DNA from: Clostridia bacterium
Lineage (GTDB): Bacteria; Bacillota; Clostridia; Lachnospirales; Anaerotignaceae
Assembly (NCBI GenBank): GCA_009929735.1
Contig: RZZU01000001.1
Coordinates: 62,001-126,000, forward strand
Length of the DNA stretch: 64,000 nt
Reading direction: 5' to 3'
A program made the position numbers and the translations under genes. Below, one piece after another: positions 28,112 to 36,676 of the stretch. Position 1 is the first letter of the stretch; every line of letters starts with the position of its first letter. Under the pieces are notes generated by a model. The model made no database searches, was not told the DNA's origin, and was given only the letters and a program-made list of their open reading frames with translations.

Positions 28112-29083
28112 ATGTACCGAATTTTAGAAATTTTACGTCAAGAGCAAGGCTTTCTTTCGGGCGAGCAAATTGGGATACAATTGGATATTAGTCGGGCGGC
28201 CGTTTGGAAAGGCATAAAAAAGCTAAGGGAAGAAGGCTATGAAATAGAAGCCGTTACAAATAAGGGCTACCGTTTGATTTTGCATGACACCATGTACAAT
28301 GAAAAAGAGATTGCGCAGGGACTGGCAACGAAAAAGCTAGGGCATTCTATTTACTTTTATAAAGAAACAGACACCACCAACGGACGACTGCGTGATATTG
28401 CTGTCGAGGGAGGAGTTGAGGGGACCATTGCTGTTGCTGAGAAAATGACGGCAGGGCGTGGCAGACGAGGACGCCCCTGGGAAGCACCTGCCGGTTCTGG
28501 CATTTGGATGAGCATTTTACTGCGGCCTGCCATTCTTCCAACGGAGGCATCTATTCTTACGCTTTTGGCGGGGATGGCGGTTTGCCAAGCGTTAGAAGAC
28601 GAAACAGGGCTTTCCCCCAAAATCAAGTGGCCCAATGACATCATATTAAATGGGAAGAAGTTGGTTGGCATTCTGACGGAGATGCAATGCGAAATGCAGC
28701 AAACCCATTTTGTCATCGTCGGAATTGGCATTAATGTGAATACCACAAAATTTCCCGAGGGATTAAGCGAGATTGCGACGTCCCTTTATTTGGAAAGTGG
28801 CAGAACCTTTTCCAGAAAGAATATCTTGCAAAGGGTATTGCTGAATTTTGAAAAATTGTATGAAGAGCTTTTAAGTGCGCAGTGCAGCTTTGCGCCATTT
28901 CTTGCAAGGTACAAGGGAAAGTGCAGCACACTTTATCAGGAGGTTAACGTTTTAGGGAAAGAAACCTTTCTTGCACAAGCGGTGGATATTACACCCGAGG
29001 GCGAGTTGGTTGTAATCAGAAAGGATAACGGAAAACGGGAGGTTGTATTTTCCGGAGAGGTTTCTATCAGAGGAGGGAAGTAA
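28112..29083 (+). CDS. birA: Biotin protein ligase with DNA-binding domain (BirA)
   Basis: A 323-residue bifunctional protein. Residues 1-60 form a winged helix (SGEQIGIQLDISRAAVWKGI, EGYEIEAVTNKGYRL) as in repressor-type BirA; the ligase domain has the biotin-AMP loop GRGRRGRPWEAPAGSG, then KWPNDIILNGKKLVGIL and VGIGINVN; a C-terminal SH3-like domain ends with GEVSIRGG. It attaches biotin to carboxylases and probably represses biotin genes. No biotin genes are adjacent here. Two bases separate it from the next gene, and its last codons carry that gene's ribosome site. Confidence 0.95.
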   Translation: MYRILEILRQEQGFLSGEQIGIQLDISRAAVWKGIKKLREEGYEIEAVTNKGYRLILHDTMYNEKEIAQGLATKKLGHSIYFYKETDTTNGRLRDIAVEGGVEGTIAVAEKMTAGRGRRGRPWEAPAGSGIWMSILLRPAILPTEASILTLLAGMAVCQALEDETGLSPKIKWPNDIILNGKKLVGILTEMQCEMQQTHFVIVGIGINVNTTKFPEGLSEIATSLYLESGRTFSRKNILQRVLLNFEKLYEELLSAQCSFAPFLARYKGKCSTLYQEVNVLGKETFLAQAVDITPEGELVVIRKDNGKREVVFSGEVSIRGGK

Positions 29084-29084
29084 G

Positions 29085-29465
29085 GTGAACAACTTAATTT
29101 TAGCGGCGGCAAGCTATGAGAAGCAGAAATATTTTTTGGAGGCCAAGTTTCAGGTGCTTCCGGAATCCATTCAGGAGGAGGTGCGAATTCTTTGTGTTAC
29201 TTCGGCACAAAAGCTTGGCTGTACCTTTCTCATGGGTTTTCACGAGGATGGCGAAATTTACTTTGAAACGGTAAAAGGGGAAAATGATATTAACTTTGAT
29301 GAAATCGGCGCAGAGCTGGAGATCAAGGAGATTTTTCGTGTCAAAAAGGAACTGCTTGCATCTTTAAGGGTATGGTTTACTGTGTTTTTTACGCAAGAAG
29401 GGGAGCAGCTGAAAGAAGAGCTTCTGAAAGAGTCAAAAAATGATGAAACATTGTACAAAAATTAA
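29085..29465 (+). CDS. Conserved hypothetical protein, DUF6145-like
   Basis: A 126-residue soluble acidic protein starting at GTG (29085), preceded by AGGAGGGAAGTAAG inside the end of birA. It opens NLILAAASYEKQKYFLEAKF and contains LPESIQEEVRILCVTSAQKLG, GENDINFDEIGAELEIKEI and a Leu/Glu-rich helical tail. The layout resembles a small family of unknown function seen in Lachnospirales (I recall it as DUF6145). No catalytic motif is evident. Coupling to birA may simply be positional. Confidence 0.6.
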   Translation: MNNLILAAASYEKQKYFLEAKFQVLPESIQEEVRILCVTSAQKLGCTFLMGFHEDGEIYFETVKGENDINFDEIGAELEIKEIFRVKKELLASLRVWFTVFFTQEGEQLKEELLKESKNDETLYKN

Positions 29466-29484
29466 CAAAAATCATAAAAATATA

Positions 29485-29512
29485 TTGTAATTATTTTATT
29501 AGCTGTTATAAT
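29485..29512 (+). promoter_or_regulatory. Predicted promoter of the ECF gene leader
   Basis: TTGTAA (29485-29490), 16-base spacer, TATAAT (29507-29512). Transcription would start near 29519, giving a leader of about 155 bases before the ATG at 29674. Confidence 0.65.
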
Positions 29513-29518
29513 GGTGCA

Positions 29519-29673
29519 AGATAAGCTTTCTGAGAAAAGCAAGGGAAAGATGTTATGGTTTTCTAAAACCAGATATACTTCGAATGCTTAGGTGGTTTAT
29601 CCAAAGAAAACCTAGTAATCTTATATCTTCCGCCATGCGGAGCATAAGAGTGAGAATGAAAGGAGTAATTACA
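29519..29673 (+). ncRNA. Candidate structured leader RNA of the ECF gene
   Basis: The leader holds four potential hairpins: GCTTT/AAAGC (29525-29540), TGGTTT/AAACCA (29556-29571), AGGT.GTTT/AAAACCT (about 29590-29613) and CTTAT..TCCGC CAT GCGGA..ATAAG (29620-29648), ending just before the AAAGGAG ribosome site. No terminator was seen, so control of translation initiation is more plausible. I do not recognise it as a known riboswitch class. Confidence 0.4.
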
Positions 29674-30318
29674 ATGAGTGAACAAGCAGCGGCAGTAAAA
29701 AGCGGAAGCGGGCTTTCGGTAAAGGATTTAACCACAACGGGCATGATGATTGCAATCATTTTACTGATGTCCTTTACCCCTTTGGGCTATCTTCGAACAG
29801 CAGGCTTAGAGGTATCTTTAATTACCATTCCTGTTGCAATCGGGGCAATGATTATTGGGCCAAAGGCAGGATTGCTTTTGGGTACAGTTTTTGGGTTAAC
29901 GAGCTTTTACCAGTGTTTTGGCATGAGTCCTTTTGGTGCAGCACTTTTGGGAATCAATCCGTTTCTGACCTTCCTTGTCTGTGTGCCAACAAGAGCTTTG
30001 GTGGGTTGGTTCACAGGAATGATTTTTAAAGGGCTTGAGAAAATGGATCGCTCGAAAACAGTTTGCTTTTTCATAGGCGGGCTCATTGCGGCATTATTGA
30101 ATACAATTTTGTTTATGGCGGCATTGATATTGTTTTTCTGGAATACGGACTATATTCAGTCCATCAATGCAAGTATAGGCAACCTAAGCGTGTTTGCATT
30201 TGTACTTACTTTTGTTGGTGTAAATGGTCTGTTGGAAATGCCAGCAACCTGTATTGTGAGCGGCGTGGTTTCTAAAACGCTAAAAAAAGTTTCATATAAA
30301 AAGATTCGTTCAAACTAA
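29674..30318 (+). CDS. ECF transporter S component, possibly for pantothenate
   Basis: A 214-residue membrane protein with about six spans and the S-component layout of energy-coupling-factor vitamin importers: an N-terminal span (TTTGMMIAIILLMSFTPLG), IPVAIGAMIIGPKAGLLLGTVFGLTS, and a C-terminal ELP-like segment GLLEMPATCIV. The start chosen at 29674 has GAAAGGAG upstream; longer in-frame starts reach into the leader. Substrate is inferred: the two pantothenate kinase genes directly downstream suggest pantothenate (PanT-type), while birA upstream makes biotin a weaker alternative. The energising EcfAAT module is not in the window. Confidence 0.8.
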   Translation: MSEQAAAVKSGSGLSVKDLTTTGMMIAIILLMSFTPLGYLRTAGLEVSLITIPVAIGAMIIGPKAGLLLGTVFGLTSFYQCFGMSPFGAALLGINPFLTFLVCVPTRALVGWFTGMIFKGLEKMDRSKTVCFFIGGLIAALLNTILFMAALILFFWNTDYIQSINASIGNLSVFAFVLTFVGVNGLLEMPATCIVSGVVSKTLKKVSYKKIRSN

Positions 30319-30331
30319 GGTTATCAGTAAG

Positions 30332-30356
30332 GGTGCGGGTAAGCTCGCACCTTTTT
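30332..30356 (+). terminator. Terminator after the ECF gene
   Basis: GGTGCGGGTAAGCTCGCACC hairpin at 30332-30351, followed by TTTTT. Confidence 0.8.
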
Positions 30357-30381
30357 ATTCCTTTTTTTAGGAGAGGGCAGA

Positions 30382-31179
30382 ATGATATTAGTAATTGATG
30401 TAAGTAATACCAACACAGTAATGGGTGTTTTTGATGGGGAAGCACTTGTGGCAAACTGGAGATTATCCACCCTAAGCAGCCGGACTTCTGATGAAACCGG
30501 TATTTTAGTGCGCTCATTATTTCAGCATTCCGCTATTGCGGTTATAGATATTGAAGCGGTTATTATTTCTTCTGTTGTGCCAAATGTGATGTATTCATTG
30601 ACCAACGGCATTCGCAAATATTTAAGGCGTGAAGCAATGATTGTGCGTTCGGGGATGAAAACCGGAATTAACCTCAGGATGGAAAATCCGAAGGAGATGG
30701 GAACAGATCGTATTGTGAATCTGGTGGCGGCTTTCGAGAGATACGGCGGCCCCGCTATTGTAATTGATTACAGTACGGCAACAACCTTTGATGTAATTAA
30801 TGAAAACGGTGAATTTGTAACAGGAATTACGGCACCGGGACTTCAGGTTTGTGCAGAGGCTTTGTATCAAAAGGCGGCAAATCTGCCCAAGTTTGAAATT
30901 GTTGCGCCCGAAAGCATTATTACAAAGAATACCGTTGAGAGTATGCAGGCAGGGCTTGTTATCAGTCATATCGGAGAAACGGTTTATATGATTGAGTGCA
31001 TTCGCAAGGAGCTGGGCTATTCTGAATTAAAAGTAATCGCTACGGGTGGGCTAGCGAAAATTGTAGATGAAAAGGAAAAAATATTTGATGTTTATGACCC
31101 TGTTCTTGGGCTGCATGGTCTGCGGCTGATTTATGAAAAGAACAAGAATAGGCGACAGGGGGAAAGCAAATGCTTTTAG
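30382..31179 (+). CDS. coaX: Type III pantothenate kinase paralogue 1, with altered phosphate loops
   Basis: A 265-residue ASKHA-fold protein aligned without gaps over at least the first 140 residues with the next gene. CoaX phosphorylates pantothenate, the first step of CoA synthesis. Normal CoaX has DxGNTN and DxGTATT; this copy reads DVSNTN (S8) and DYSTATT (S131), replacing the glycine in both nucleotide-phosphate loops. The catalytic Asp of GxDR is kept (D109), as are the CAEALYQKAANLP dimer-interface and TGGLA motifs. Activity may be reduced, or it may pair with copy 2 as a heterodimer. It overlaps copy 2 by 10 bases. Confidence 0.9.
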   Translation: MILVIDVSNTNTVMGVFDGEALVANWRLSTLSSRTSDETGILVRSLFQHSAIAVIDIEAVIISSVVPNVMYSLTNGIRKYLRREAMIVRSGMKTGINLRMENPKEMGTDRIVNLVAAFERYGGPAIVIDYSTATTFDVINENGEFVTGITAPGLQVCAEALYQKAANLPKFEIVAPESIITKNTVESMQAGLVISHIGETVYMIECIRKELGYSELKVIATGGLAKIVDEKEKIFDVYDPVLGLHGLRLIYEKNKNRRQGESKCF

Positions 31180-31937
31180 TAATTGATGTTGGGAATACGA
31201 ATTATGTTTTAGGCGCATATCACGGGGAAAAGCTGGTAAAATGCTGGCGTATGGCGACAGGCAGCAACAGGACGGCAGACGAAACGGGGATATTTTTATA
31301 CGGTCTTTTTGACGCAGCGGGCTTTGATGTAAAGCGAATTGAAGCAGTGATTATTTCCTCCGTAGTCCCTGACATTATGTATTCTTTGACACAAGGAATC
31401 AGAAAATATTTCGATATAGAGCCTATGATTGTTAGTGCAGGCATGAAAACAGGCATTGTAATCAAGCGGGACAATCCCAAAGCGGTGGGGGCGGATCGTA
31501 TTGTAAATTTGGTTGCTGCAAACGAAATTTATGGCGGCCCTGCGGTGGTCATCGACTATGGCACAGCCAATACTTTTGATGTAATTAATGAAAAGTCGGA
31601 GTTTATTACGGGGCTGATTACACCAGGTATTTCTATTTGTGCAGAGGCTTTATATCAAAGGGCGGCACAGCTTCCCAAAATAGAGATTAAAAAGCCAAAA
31701 TCACTCATCGTGAAAAATACAGTTGGAAGCATACAGGCAGGCTTGGTGATCGGGCATATTGGACAAACCAAGTATATTATTCAGCAATTAAAAGAGCAGC
31801 TTGGCATTACGGAAATGAAAGTGATTGCAACGGGCGGTTTAGCAAGGGTAATTGATCCGGATAAAGAAATATTCGATATTTTAGACCCTGTATTAACACT
31901 GAAGGGACTAAAGATTTTATATCAGAAAAATAGATAA
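31170..31937 (+). CDS. coaX: Type III pantothenate kinase paralogue 2
   Basis: A 255-residue CoaX with canonical DVGNTN (G8) and DYGTA (G131) loops and the GADR aspartate D109; the only departure seen is N134 where DxGTATT is usual. SVVPDIMYSL, CAEALYQRAAQLP and IATGGLARVI follow in order. Type III kinases are dimers, need a monovalent cation and are not feedback-inhibited by CoA. Its ribosome site GGGGGAAAGC lies in the end of copy 1, so the pair is translated together. This is the copy most likely to provide the essential activity. Confidence 0.95.
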   Translation: MLLVIDVGNTNYVLGAYHGEKLVKCWRMATGSNRTADETGIFLYGLFDAAGFDVKRIEAVIISSVVPDIMYSLTQGIRKYFDIEPMIVSAGMKTGIVIKRDNPKAVGADRIVNLVAANEIYGGPAVVIDYGTANTFDVINEKSEFITGLITPGISICAEALYQRAAQLPKIEIKKPKSLIVKNTVGSIQAGLVIGHIGQTKYIIQQLKEQLGITEMKVIATGGLARVIDPDKEIFDILDPVLTLKGLKILYQKNR

Positions 31938-31943
31938 TTCAAT

Positions 31944-31966
31944 GACGGGCTTGTCCCGTCTTTTTT
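31944..31966 (+). terminator. Terminator after the coaX pair
   Basis: GACGGG, loop CTTGT, CCCGTC (31944-31960), then six T. Confidence 0.85.
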
Positions 31967-31967
31967 C

Positions 31968-31996
31968 TTGCAAGGAATAAAAAAGTTTGGTATGAT
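31968..31996 (+). promoter_or_regulatory. Predicted promoter of the dus gene
   Basis: TTGCAA (31968-31973), 17-base spacer, TATGAT (31991-31996). Confidence 0.6.
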
Positions 31997-32026
31997 AAAG
32001 AACCAAGAATAATTTGAGGTGGTACC

Positions 32027-32995
32027 ATGCAAATTGGAAATGTAGAACTTGAAAATAATGTTTTTTTAGCACCGATGGCTGGGGTGACGGATCTCCCGTT
32101 TCGTTTATTATGCAAAGAAATGGGCTGCGGATTGGTTTATTCGGAAATGGTAAGTGCAAAGGGAATATTATATGATAATAAAAACACAACGGAGCTGTTG
32201 ACGGTTGAGCAGGCGGAACGCCCCACGGCAATACAGCTTTTTGGCTCTGATCCCCACATTTTAGGGGAAATGGCAAGGAAAATCGAGGGCTATTCCTTTG
32301 ATATTATTGATGTGAACATGGGGTGCCCAGCACCAAAAATAGTTAAAAACGGAGAGGGAAGTGCTTTGACAAAGGATCCCTTTCGGGTGGGCGAAATTGT
32401 AAGGGCTTTGGTTGCGGCACAAAGCAAGCCAGTTACCATTAAAATTCGCAAGGGTTTTGATGATTTGCATATTAATGCACCTGAAATTGCCAAAATTGCG
32501 GAGGCAAATGGTGCCTCTGCGGTGGCAGTGCATGGCAGAACCAGAGAGCAATATTACAGCGGCAAGGCGGATTGGGATATTATCCGTCAGGTAAAAGAGG
32601 CCGTATCCATCCCTGTTATTGGGAATGGGGACGTGTTTTCACCGCAGGATGCAAAGGATTTGTTTGAGCACACAGGCTGTGATGCAATTATGGTAGGGCG
32701 TGGTGCCCAAGGCAATCCTTGGATATTCAAAAGAATTCTGCACTATTTAAAAACAGGCGAGCTTTTGTCCGAACCGACTGCAAAAGAAAGAGTAGAAAAG
32801 GCGTTACGCCATGCAAAAATGCTGATTGATTATAAAGGGGAATATATAGGTATCAGAGAAATGCGCAAGCATATGGCGTGGTATATGAAGGGACTTCCCG
32901 ACGTTGCAGAGTTGAGAGGGAAATTAAACGATACCGAGGGTTTGCATGAAATGGAAAGCCTTTTACATGGGTATTTAGGCAAGCATGAGAAATAA
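32027..32995 (+). CDS. dusB: tRNA-dihydrouridine synthase, DusB type
   Basis: A 322-residue FMN enzyme that reduces uridines in the tRNA D-loop. The TIM barrel shows APMAGVTDLPFRLL, the family signature NMGCPAPKIVKNGEGSAL with the active-site Cys, AVHGRTREQYYSGKADW, and GNGDVFSPQDA...IMVGRGAQGNPW; a helical C-terminal domain with REMRKHMAWYMKGLP follows. It is preceded by a promoter and GAGGTGGTACC, and stands alone, ending next to repeat B3. Confidence 0.95.
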   Translation: MQIGNVELENNVFLAPMAGVTDLPFRLLCKEMGCGLVYSEMVSAKGILYDNKNTTELLTVEQAERPTAIQLFGSDPHILGEMARKIEGYSFDIIDVNMGCPAPKIVKNGEGSALTKDPFRVGEIVRALVAAQSKPVTIKIRKGFDDLHINAPEIAKIAEANGASAVAVHGRTREQYYSGKADWDIIRQVKEAVSIPVIGNGDVFSPQDAKDLFEHTGCDAIMVGRGAQGNPWIFKRILHYLKTGELLSEPTAKERVEKALRHAKMLIDYKGEYIGIREMRKHMAWYMKGLPDVAELRGKLNDTEGLHEMESLLHGYLGKHEK

Positions 32996-33045
32996 TGAAA
33001 GCCAAAGGCTTTACAGATCACATCGTTTTTTAAAGCAATCGGGCT

Positions 33046-33336
33046 CAGACTGAAGAAAAACCTTGGGCGTTGCCCTTTCACTGCCCAAGATAGGGCAGGC
33101 GGCGGGGCCGGCTTTTGCGTAGCAAAAGTGATGACCTTCCGCTTGCTTTTTATAAAAAGCAAGACCAAAAATTTTTATTTAAACCGTATATTTATGCGGT
33201 TTAAGATGGGTCAATGATGCAATGGCAAAGAAGAGCCATCTGTCCTTAGGACAGCTTTGCGGAGCAAAGTGCTGGCCCAAACCCTTGTCGGTGTTTGAGG
33301 GCAAAGCCATCAAGATTTTGACTTTGTCTATACGCT
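33046..33336 (+). repeat. Family B repeat, copy B3, flanked by 14-bp direct repeats
   Basis: Starts CAGACTGAAGAAAAACC and ends TTTGTCTATACGCT. AAAGCAATCGGGCT occurs on both sides (33032-33045 and 33355-33368), the right copy being the 3' arm of a terminator. Compared with B2, the CTGCCCAAGATAGGGCAG plus CTTTTGCGTAGCAAAAG segment sits near the start (33075-33135) instead of after the CTTTGCGGAGCAAAG hairpin. It fills most of the 412-base gap between dusB and copA. Confidence 0.8.
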
Positions 33337-33342
33337 AGCAAA

Positions 33343-33374
33343 AGCCCGTATTGCAAAGCAATCGGGCTTTTTTC
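33343..33374 (+). terminator. Terminator abutting repeat B3
   Basis: AGCCCGTATTGC pairs with GCAATCGGGCT around AAA (33343-33368), followed by six T. It is probably the original dusB terminator, displaced by the repeat. Confidence 0.75.
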
Positions 33375-33407
33375 TATGATTTTTAATAAGATTGAAGTAC
33401 TAGATGA

Positions 33408-33614
33408 TTACTGAATATCCACTACCTCATAGCCTGCATCGGTAACGGTTTGAATCAATGTTTCATCGCTGATTTCATTTGCAAGAGTTACGGTGGCACT
33501 TTTACCCTCCAAGCTAACCTCCGCAGTTACGCCATCGATTGCGTTTAATGCTTTTTCCACTCTTGCTGTGCAATGCCCGCAGGACATACCGTCAATTTTT
33601 AAAACTTTTTTCAT
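33408..33614 (-). CDS. Possible internal start giving a 68-residue CopZ-like copper chaperone
   Basis: Within the copA frame, ATG at 33614 is preceded by AAAGGAGG with GGAGG (33623-33627) exactly eight bases upstream, a textbook translation start. Initiation there would make a 68-residue protein beginning [15 protein letters not shown], the size and sequence of free CopZ, ending at the copA stop. The sequence shows a competent start; that it is used is inference. It may be a relic of separate copA and copZ genes fused by loss of a stop codon. Confidence 0.5.
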   Translation of the reverse strand: MKKVLKIDGMSCGHCTARVEKALNAIDGVTAEVSLEGKSATVTLANEISDETLIQTVTDAGYEVVDIQ

Positions 33615-35927
33615 TGTTGTTTCCTCCTTTTGTGGTTCGGTTGGTCTGTTTATCTTTGTACTGGTTATATGCTTATTTGGGCGGAATAGTTTCAGCCGTA
33701 AAGCATTACTTACAACGAATACGGAGCTGAAGCTCATGGCTGCTGCCGCAAACATAGGGTTTAGTTTTAAACCAAAGGCTGGATAGAAAATACCTGCCGC
33801 CAAGGGAATACCCAAGGTATTATAAAAGAACGCCCAAAATAGATTTTGCTTGATATTGCGTATGGTTGCATGGCTTAGCTTTACTGCGGTAACTGCATCC
33901 AAAAGATTGCTTTTCATTAGAATAATATCGGCGGATTCCATTGCAACATCGGTTCCTGCGCCGATTGCAATGCCGACATCGGCACGGGTGAGGGCAGGGG
34001 CATCATTAATACCATCGCCTACCATGGCGACTTTTTTACCCATTTCCTGCAAGCGGCGTACCTCTTGCTCCTTATCTTGCGGCAATACGTCGGCAATGGC
34101 ACGAATGCCCAGTTTTTTTGCAATGGCATCGGCTGTCCGCTGGTTATCACCTGTAAGCATGATTACATCGATACCCATTTCATGAAAGGCGTCAACGGCA
34201 TCCTTACTGTTTTCTTTTAAGGTATCTGCTAAGGCTAAAACACCCAACAAGCTGTTGTTTTCTGCAAAAAATAGAGGTGTTTTTCCTTCATTTGCAAGGT
34301 CCTGCCCTTTTTGCAAAAAATCGCCTAAGTCTATGTTTTTTTCCTGCATCATTTTCAGATTTCCACCGCAAATCAGCTTTCCATCTATTTCTGCCTCAAT
34401 CCCTTGCCCTGGGGTTGCCAGCAAATTTTTCGCCGCTAGAACAGTAATTTCCTTTTCTTTTGCATATTCCACCACAGCCTCCGCCAAGGGGTGTTCGGAA
34501 AGTGCTTCCAAAGATGCCGCCAAGCGCAGGAAAGGATTTTTTAAAATGCCCTTGGCAGGAAAAATATCGGTTACTTTTGGTTTTCCTTCCGTTAACGTAC
34601 CTGTTTTATCCAAAACAACGGTATTCAGCTGATGGGCAATTTCCAGACTTTCGGCAGATTTAATTAAAATGCCGTTTTCGGCGCCCTTTCCTGTTCCCAC
34701 CATAATTGCAGTAGGCGTTGCCAAACCCAGGGCACAAGGGCAGGAAATGACCAAAACAGCAATCCCGATGGACAATGCGAAGGCAAAGGTTTGCCCCATA
34801 ATGAACCAAGTAATTGCCGCCAATAAGGCAATGCCAATGACGATGGGAACAAATATGCCGCTCACCTGATCTGCAAGCTTTGCAATGGGTGCTTTCGAAG
34901 CACCTGCTTCCTCTACCAGAGCAATGATTTGAGAAAGGGTGGTATCCTTGCCTACACGGGTTGCTGTCATTTTAAAGAATCCGCTTTTGTTTACGGTTGC
35001 CCCGATAACCCCATCCCCTGCCTGTTTTTCTACAGGAATGCTTTCGCCGGTAATTGCGCTTTCGTCAATGGCGGAAAACCCCTCAAGGATAGTACCGTCT
35101 ACGGGAATACGATGCCCCGGACGTACCACAAGAATATCTCCTTCGTGAACCTCCTCAATGGGGATTTCCGTTTCTTCGCCATTTTTTATGACAGTTGCCA
35201 TTTTGGGCGCAAGGTTCACCAGTTTGCTGATGGCCTCCGAGGTTTTGCCTTTTGAGCGGGTTTCCATATATTTTCCCACTGTAATTAGGGTGAGAATCAT
35301 TGCCGCTGATTCAAAATATAGCTCCATGGAATAATGATGCGCCTGCATCAACTGACCTCGTCCCATATAAAATGCCATGGCAAAAATCGCAAATACACTG
35401 TATAAAACCGATGCCGCAGAGCCTAAGGCAATCAGGGAGTCCATATTTGGGGAACGATGCCACAGTGCCTGAAACCCAACAACAAAAAATTTTTTGTTGA
35501 TATACAGCACGGGAAGGGTTAAAAATAATTGTACCAATGCAAAAATGAGGGTGTTTTCCTCCCCAAGGAGAATATTGGGCAAGGGTGCGCCCAGCATATG
35601 CCCCATGGAAATATAAAGCAGGGGGATTAGAAAACAGAAGGAGGAAATTAGTCGAAACCTCATTTCCTTCATTTCCTCTGCCGCAATATTTCTTGGCACG
35701 GGAGCCTCTTTTTGTGCTTCGGTAAGAGAAGCACCATAACCGCTATTTTTTACTGCTTGGATGATTGCGGTATGATCTATAACAGCAGGTTCAAATGTGA
35801 CAGCCATCGTGTTCTGTAATAAATTTACGTTTACAGACTGTACACCTTCAAGCTTGCCAACGCTTTTTTCCACATGGGCTGAGCAGGCGGAGCAGCTCAT
35901 TCCGGTCACGTTGAATTTTTCTTTCAT
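33408..35927 (-). CDS. copA: Copper-exporting P1B-type ATPase with N- and C-terminal metal-binding domains (CopA-CopZ fusion)
   Basis: An 839-residue ATPase. N-terminal HMA domain 1-70 with GMSCSAC (C12, C15); eight predicted spans; actuator loop TGES near 293; CPC at 396-398 marking Cu(I) selectivity; phosphorylation Asp D440 in DKTGT; hinge GDGINDAP. After the last span and a short linker ([17 protein letters not shown]) comes a second complete HMA domain, 772-839, with GMSCGHC (C783, C786). That tail equals a stand-alone CopZ and keeps its own ribosome site and ATG in frame. Upstream lies a weak palindrome AGTTA-N8-TAACT; no CsoR-type site was identified. Confidence 0.93.
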   Translation of the reverse strand: MKEKFNVTGMSCSACSAHVEKSVGKLEGVQSVNVNLLQNTMAVTFEPAVIDHTAIIQAVKNSGYGASLTEAQKEAPVPRNIAAEEMKEMRFRLISSFCFLIPLLYISMGHMLGAPLPNILLGEENTLIFALVQLFLTLPVLYINKKFFVVGFQALWHRSPNMDSLIALGSAASVLYSVFAIFAMAFYMGRGQLMQAHHYSMELYFESAAMILTLITVGKYMETRSKGKTSEAISKLVNLAPKMATVIKNGEETEIPIEEVHEGDILVVRPGHRIPVDGTILEGFSAIDESAITGESIPVEKQAGDGVIGATVNKSGFFKMTATRVGKDTTLSQIIALVEEAGASKAPIAKLADQVSGIFVPIVIGIALLAAITWFIMGQTFAFALSIGIAVLVISCPCALGLATPTAIMVGTGKGAENGILIKSAESLEIAHQLNTVVLDKTGTLTEGKPKVTDIFPAKGILKNPFLRLAASLEALSEHPLAEAVVEYAKEKEITVLAAKNLLATPGQGIEAEIDGKLICGGNLKMMQEKNIDLGDFLQKGQDLANEGKTPLFFAENNSLLGVLALADTLKENSKDAVDAFHEMGIDVIMLTGDNQRTADAIAKKLGIRAIADVLPQDKEQEVRRLQEMGKKVAMVGDGINDAPALTRADVGIAIGAGTDVAMESADIILMKSNLLDAVTAVKLSHATIRNIKQNLFWAFFYNTLGIPLAAGIFYPAFGLKLNPMFAAAAMSFSSVFVVSNALRLKLFRPNKHITSTKINRPTEPQKEETTMKKVLKIDGMSCGHCTARVEKALNAIDGVTAEVSLEGKSATVTLANEISDETLIQTVTDAGYEVVDIQ

Positions 35928-36100
35928 TTTTTACCTCCATTCAGTTAGTTTTATGTAACTATAATCAGTGTATTCTTTTTTGCAGAGGGTGTCAACCGGA
36001 ATTCCGGTGGCTACTATTGCTAGTTTGTACGAAAGTTTAGAGAAAATCAGTTTTACTTTCATAAAAATTATGTTAAGATATGGAAAAAAGGAGGGATTTT

Positions 36101-36574
36101 ATGAAAAAAGAGATGCGCCGCAAAGATCGATTGGTTTCGGAAGAAAAAGCAAGAGAAATTATTGAGAAAAGCGAGTATGGGATGCTGTGCACAGCCGGCT
36201 TAGACGCCGTTCCCTATGCAGTTGCAGTCAGCCATGTTTTATACGAAAACATCATTTATTTTCATTGTGCGTTGGTGGGACGAAAACTTGAAAATATCAT
36301 GGAAAACGCTAAGGTCAGCATGAGCTTTGTCAGCAAAGCGGAGGTTGAACAGGAGGCATATACCGTTCGATTTGAAAGTGCCGTGGTTGAAGGAACTGCA
36401 AAAATGATAGAGGACGAGGCGGAGAAGCTGTTGGCATTGCAGCTGATTTGCAAACGGTATAGCCCTGATTTGCTGGAGGGACATCTTGATTATATTCAGC
36501 CAAGGCTGAAGCATACAGGGATATGCCGTATTGAGATTGACCAAGTTTCGGGAAAAGTAAATAAGAAAGTGTAA
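36101..36574 (+). CDS. Pyridoxamine 5'-phosphate oxidase-related flavoprotein (NimA-like)
   Basis: A 157-residue split-barrel protein. It opens KKEMRRKDRLVSEEKAREII and contains YGMLCTAGLDAVPYAVAVSHV, IYFHCALVGRKLENI and VVEGTAKMIED, the layout of the FMN-binding PNPOx-like group that includes nitroimidazole-resistance NimA proteins. Resistance itself cannot be claimed from sequence; a general FMN or heme-linked reductase is equally likely. The start at 36101 follows AAAGGAGGGATTTT. It is a single-gene unit on the plus strand between copA and uraA. Confidence 0.75.
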   Translation: MKKEMRRKDRLVSEEKAREIIEKSEYGMLCTAGLDAVPYAVAVSHVLYENIIYFHCALVGRKLENIMENAKVSMSFVSKAEVEQEAYTVRFESAVVEGTAKMIEDEAEKLLALQLICKRYSPDLLEGHLDYIQPRLKHTGICRIEIDQVSGKVNKKV

Positions 36575-36616
36575 TGCAATGATAAAACCGATTACCGTAT
36601 CATATAGAAAAAAATA

Positions 36617-36660
36617 AAACAGGCGAATTTCAGTATTTAGAAATCAGCCTGTTTTTTTTA
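36617..36660. terminator. Bidirectional terminator between NimA-like gene and uraA
   Basis: AAACAGGC...GCCTGTTT stem with AATTTC/GAAAT inner pairing (about 36617-36653); T-runs on both strands. Confidence 0.7.
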
Positions 36661-36676
36661 TTCAAAAACAAAAATA

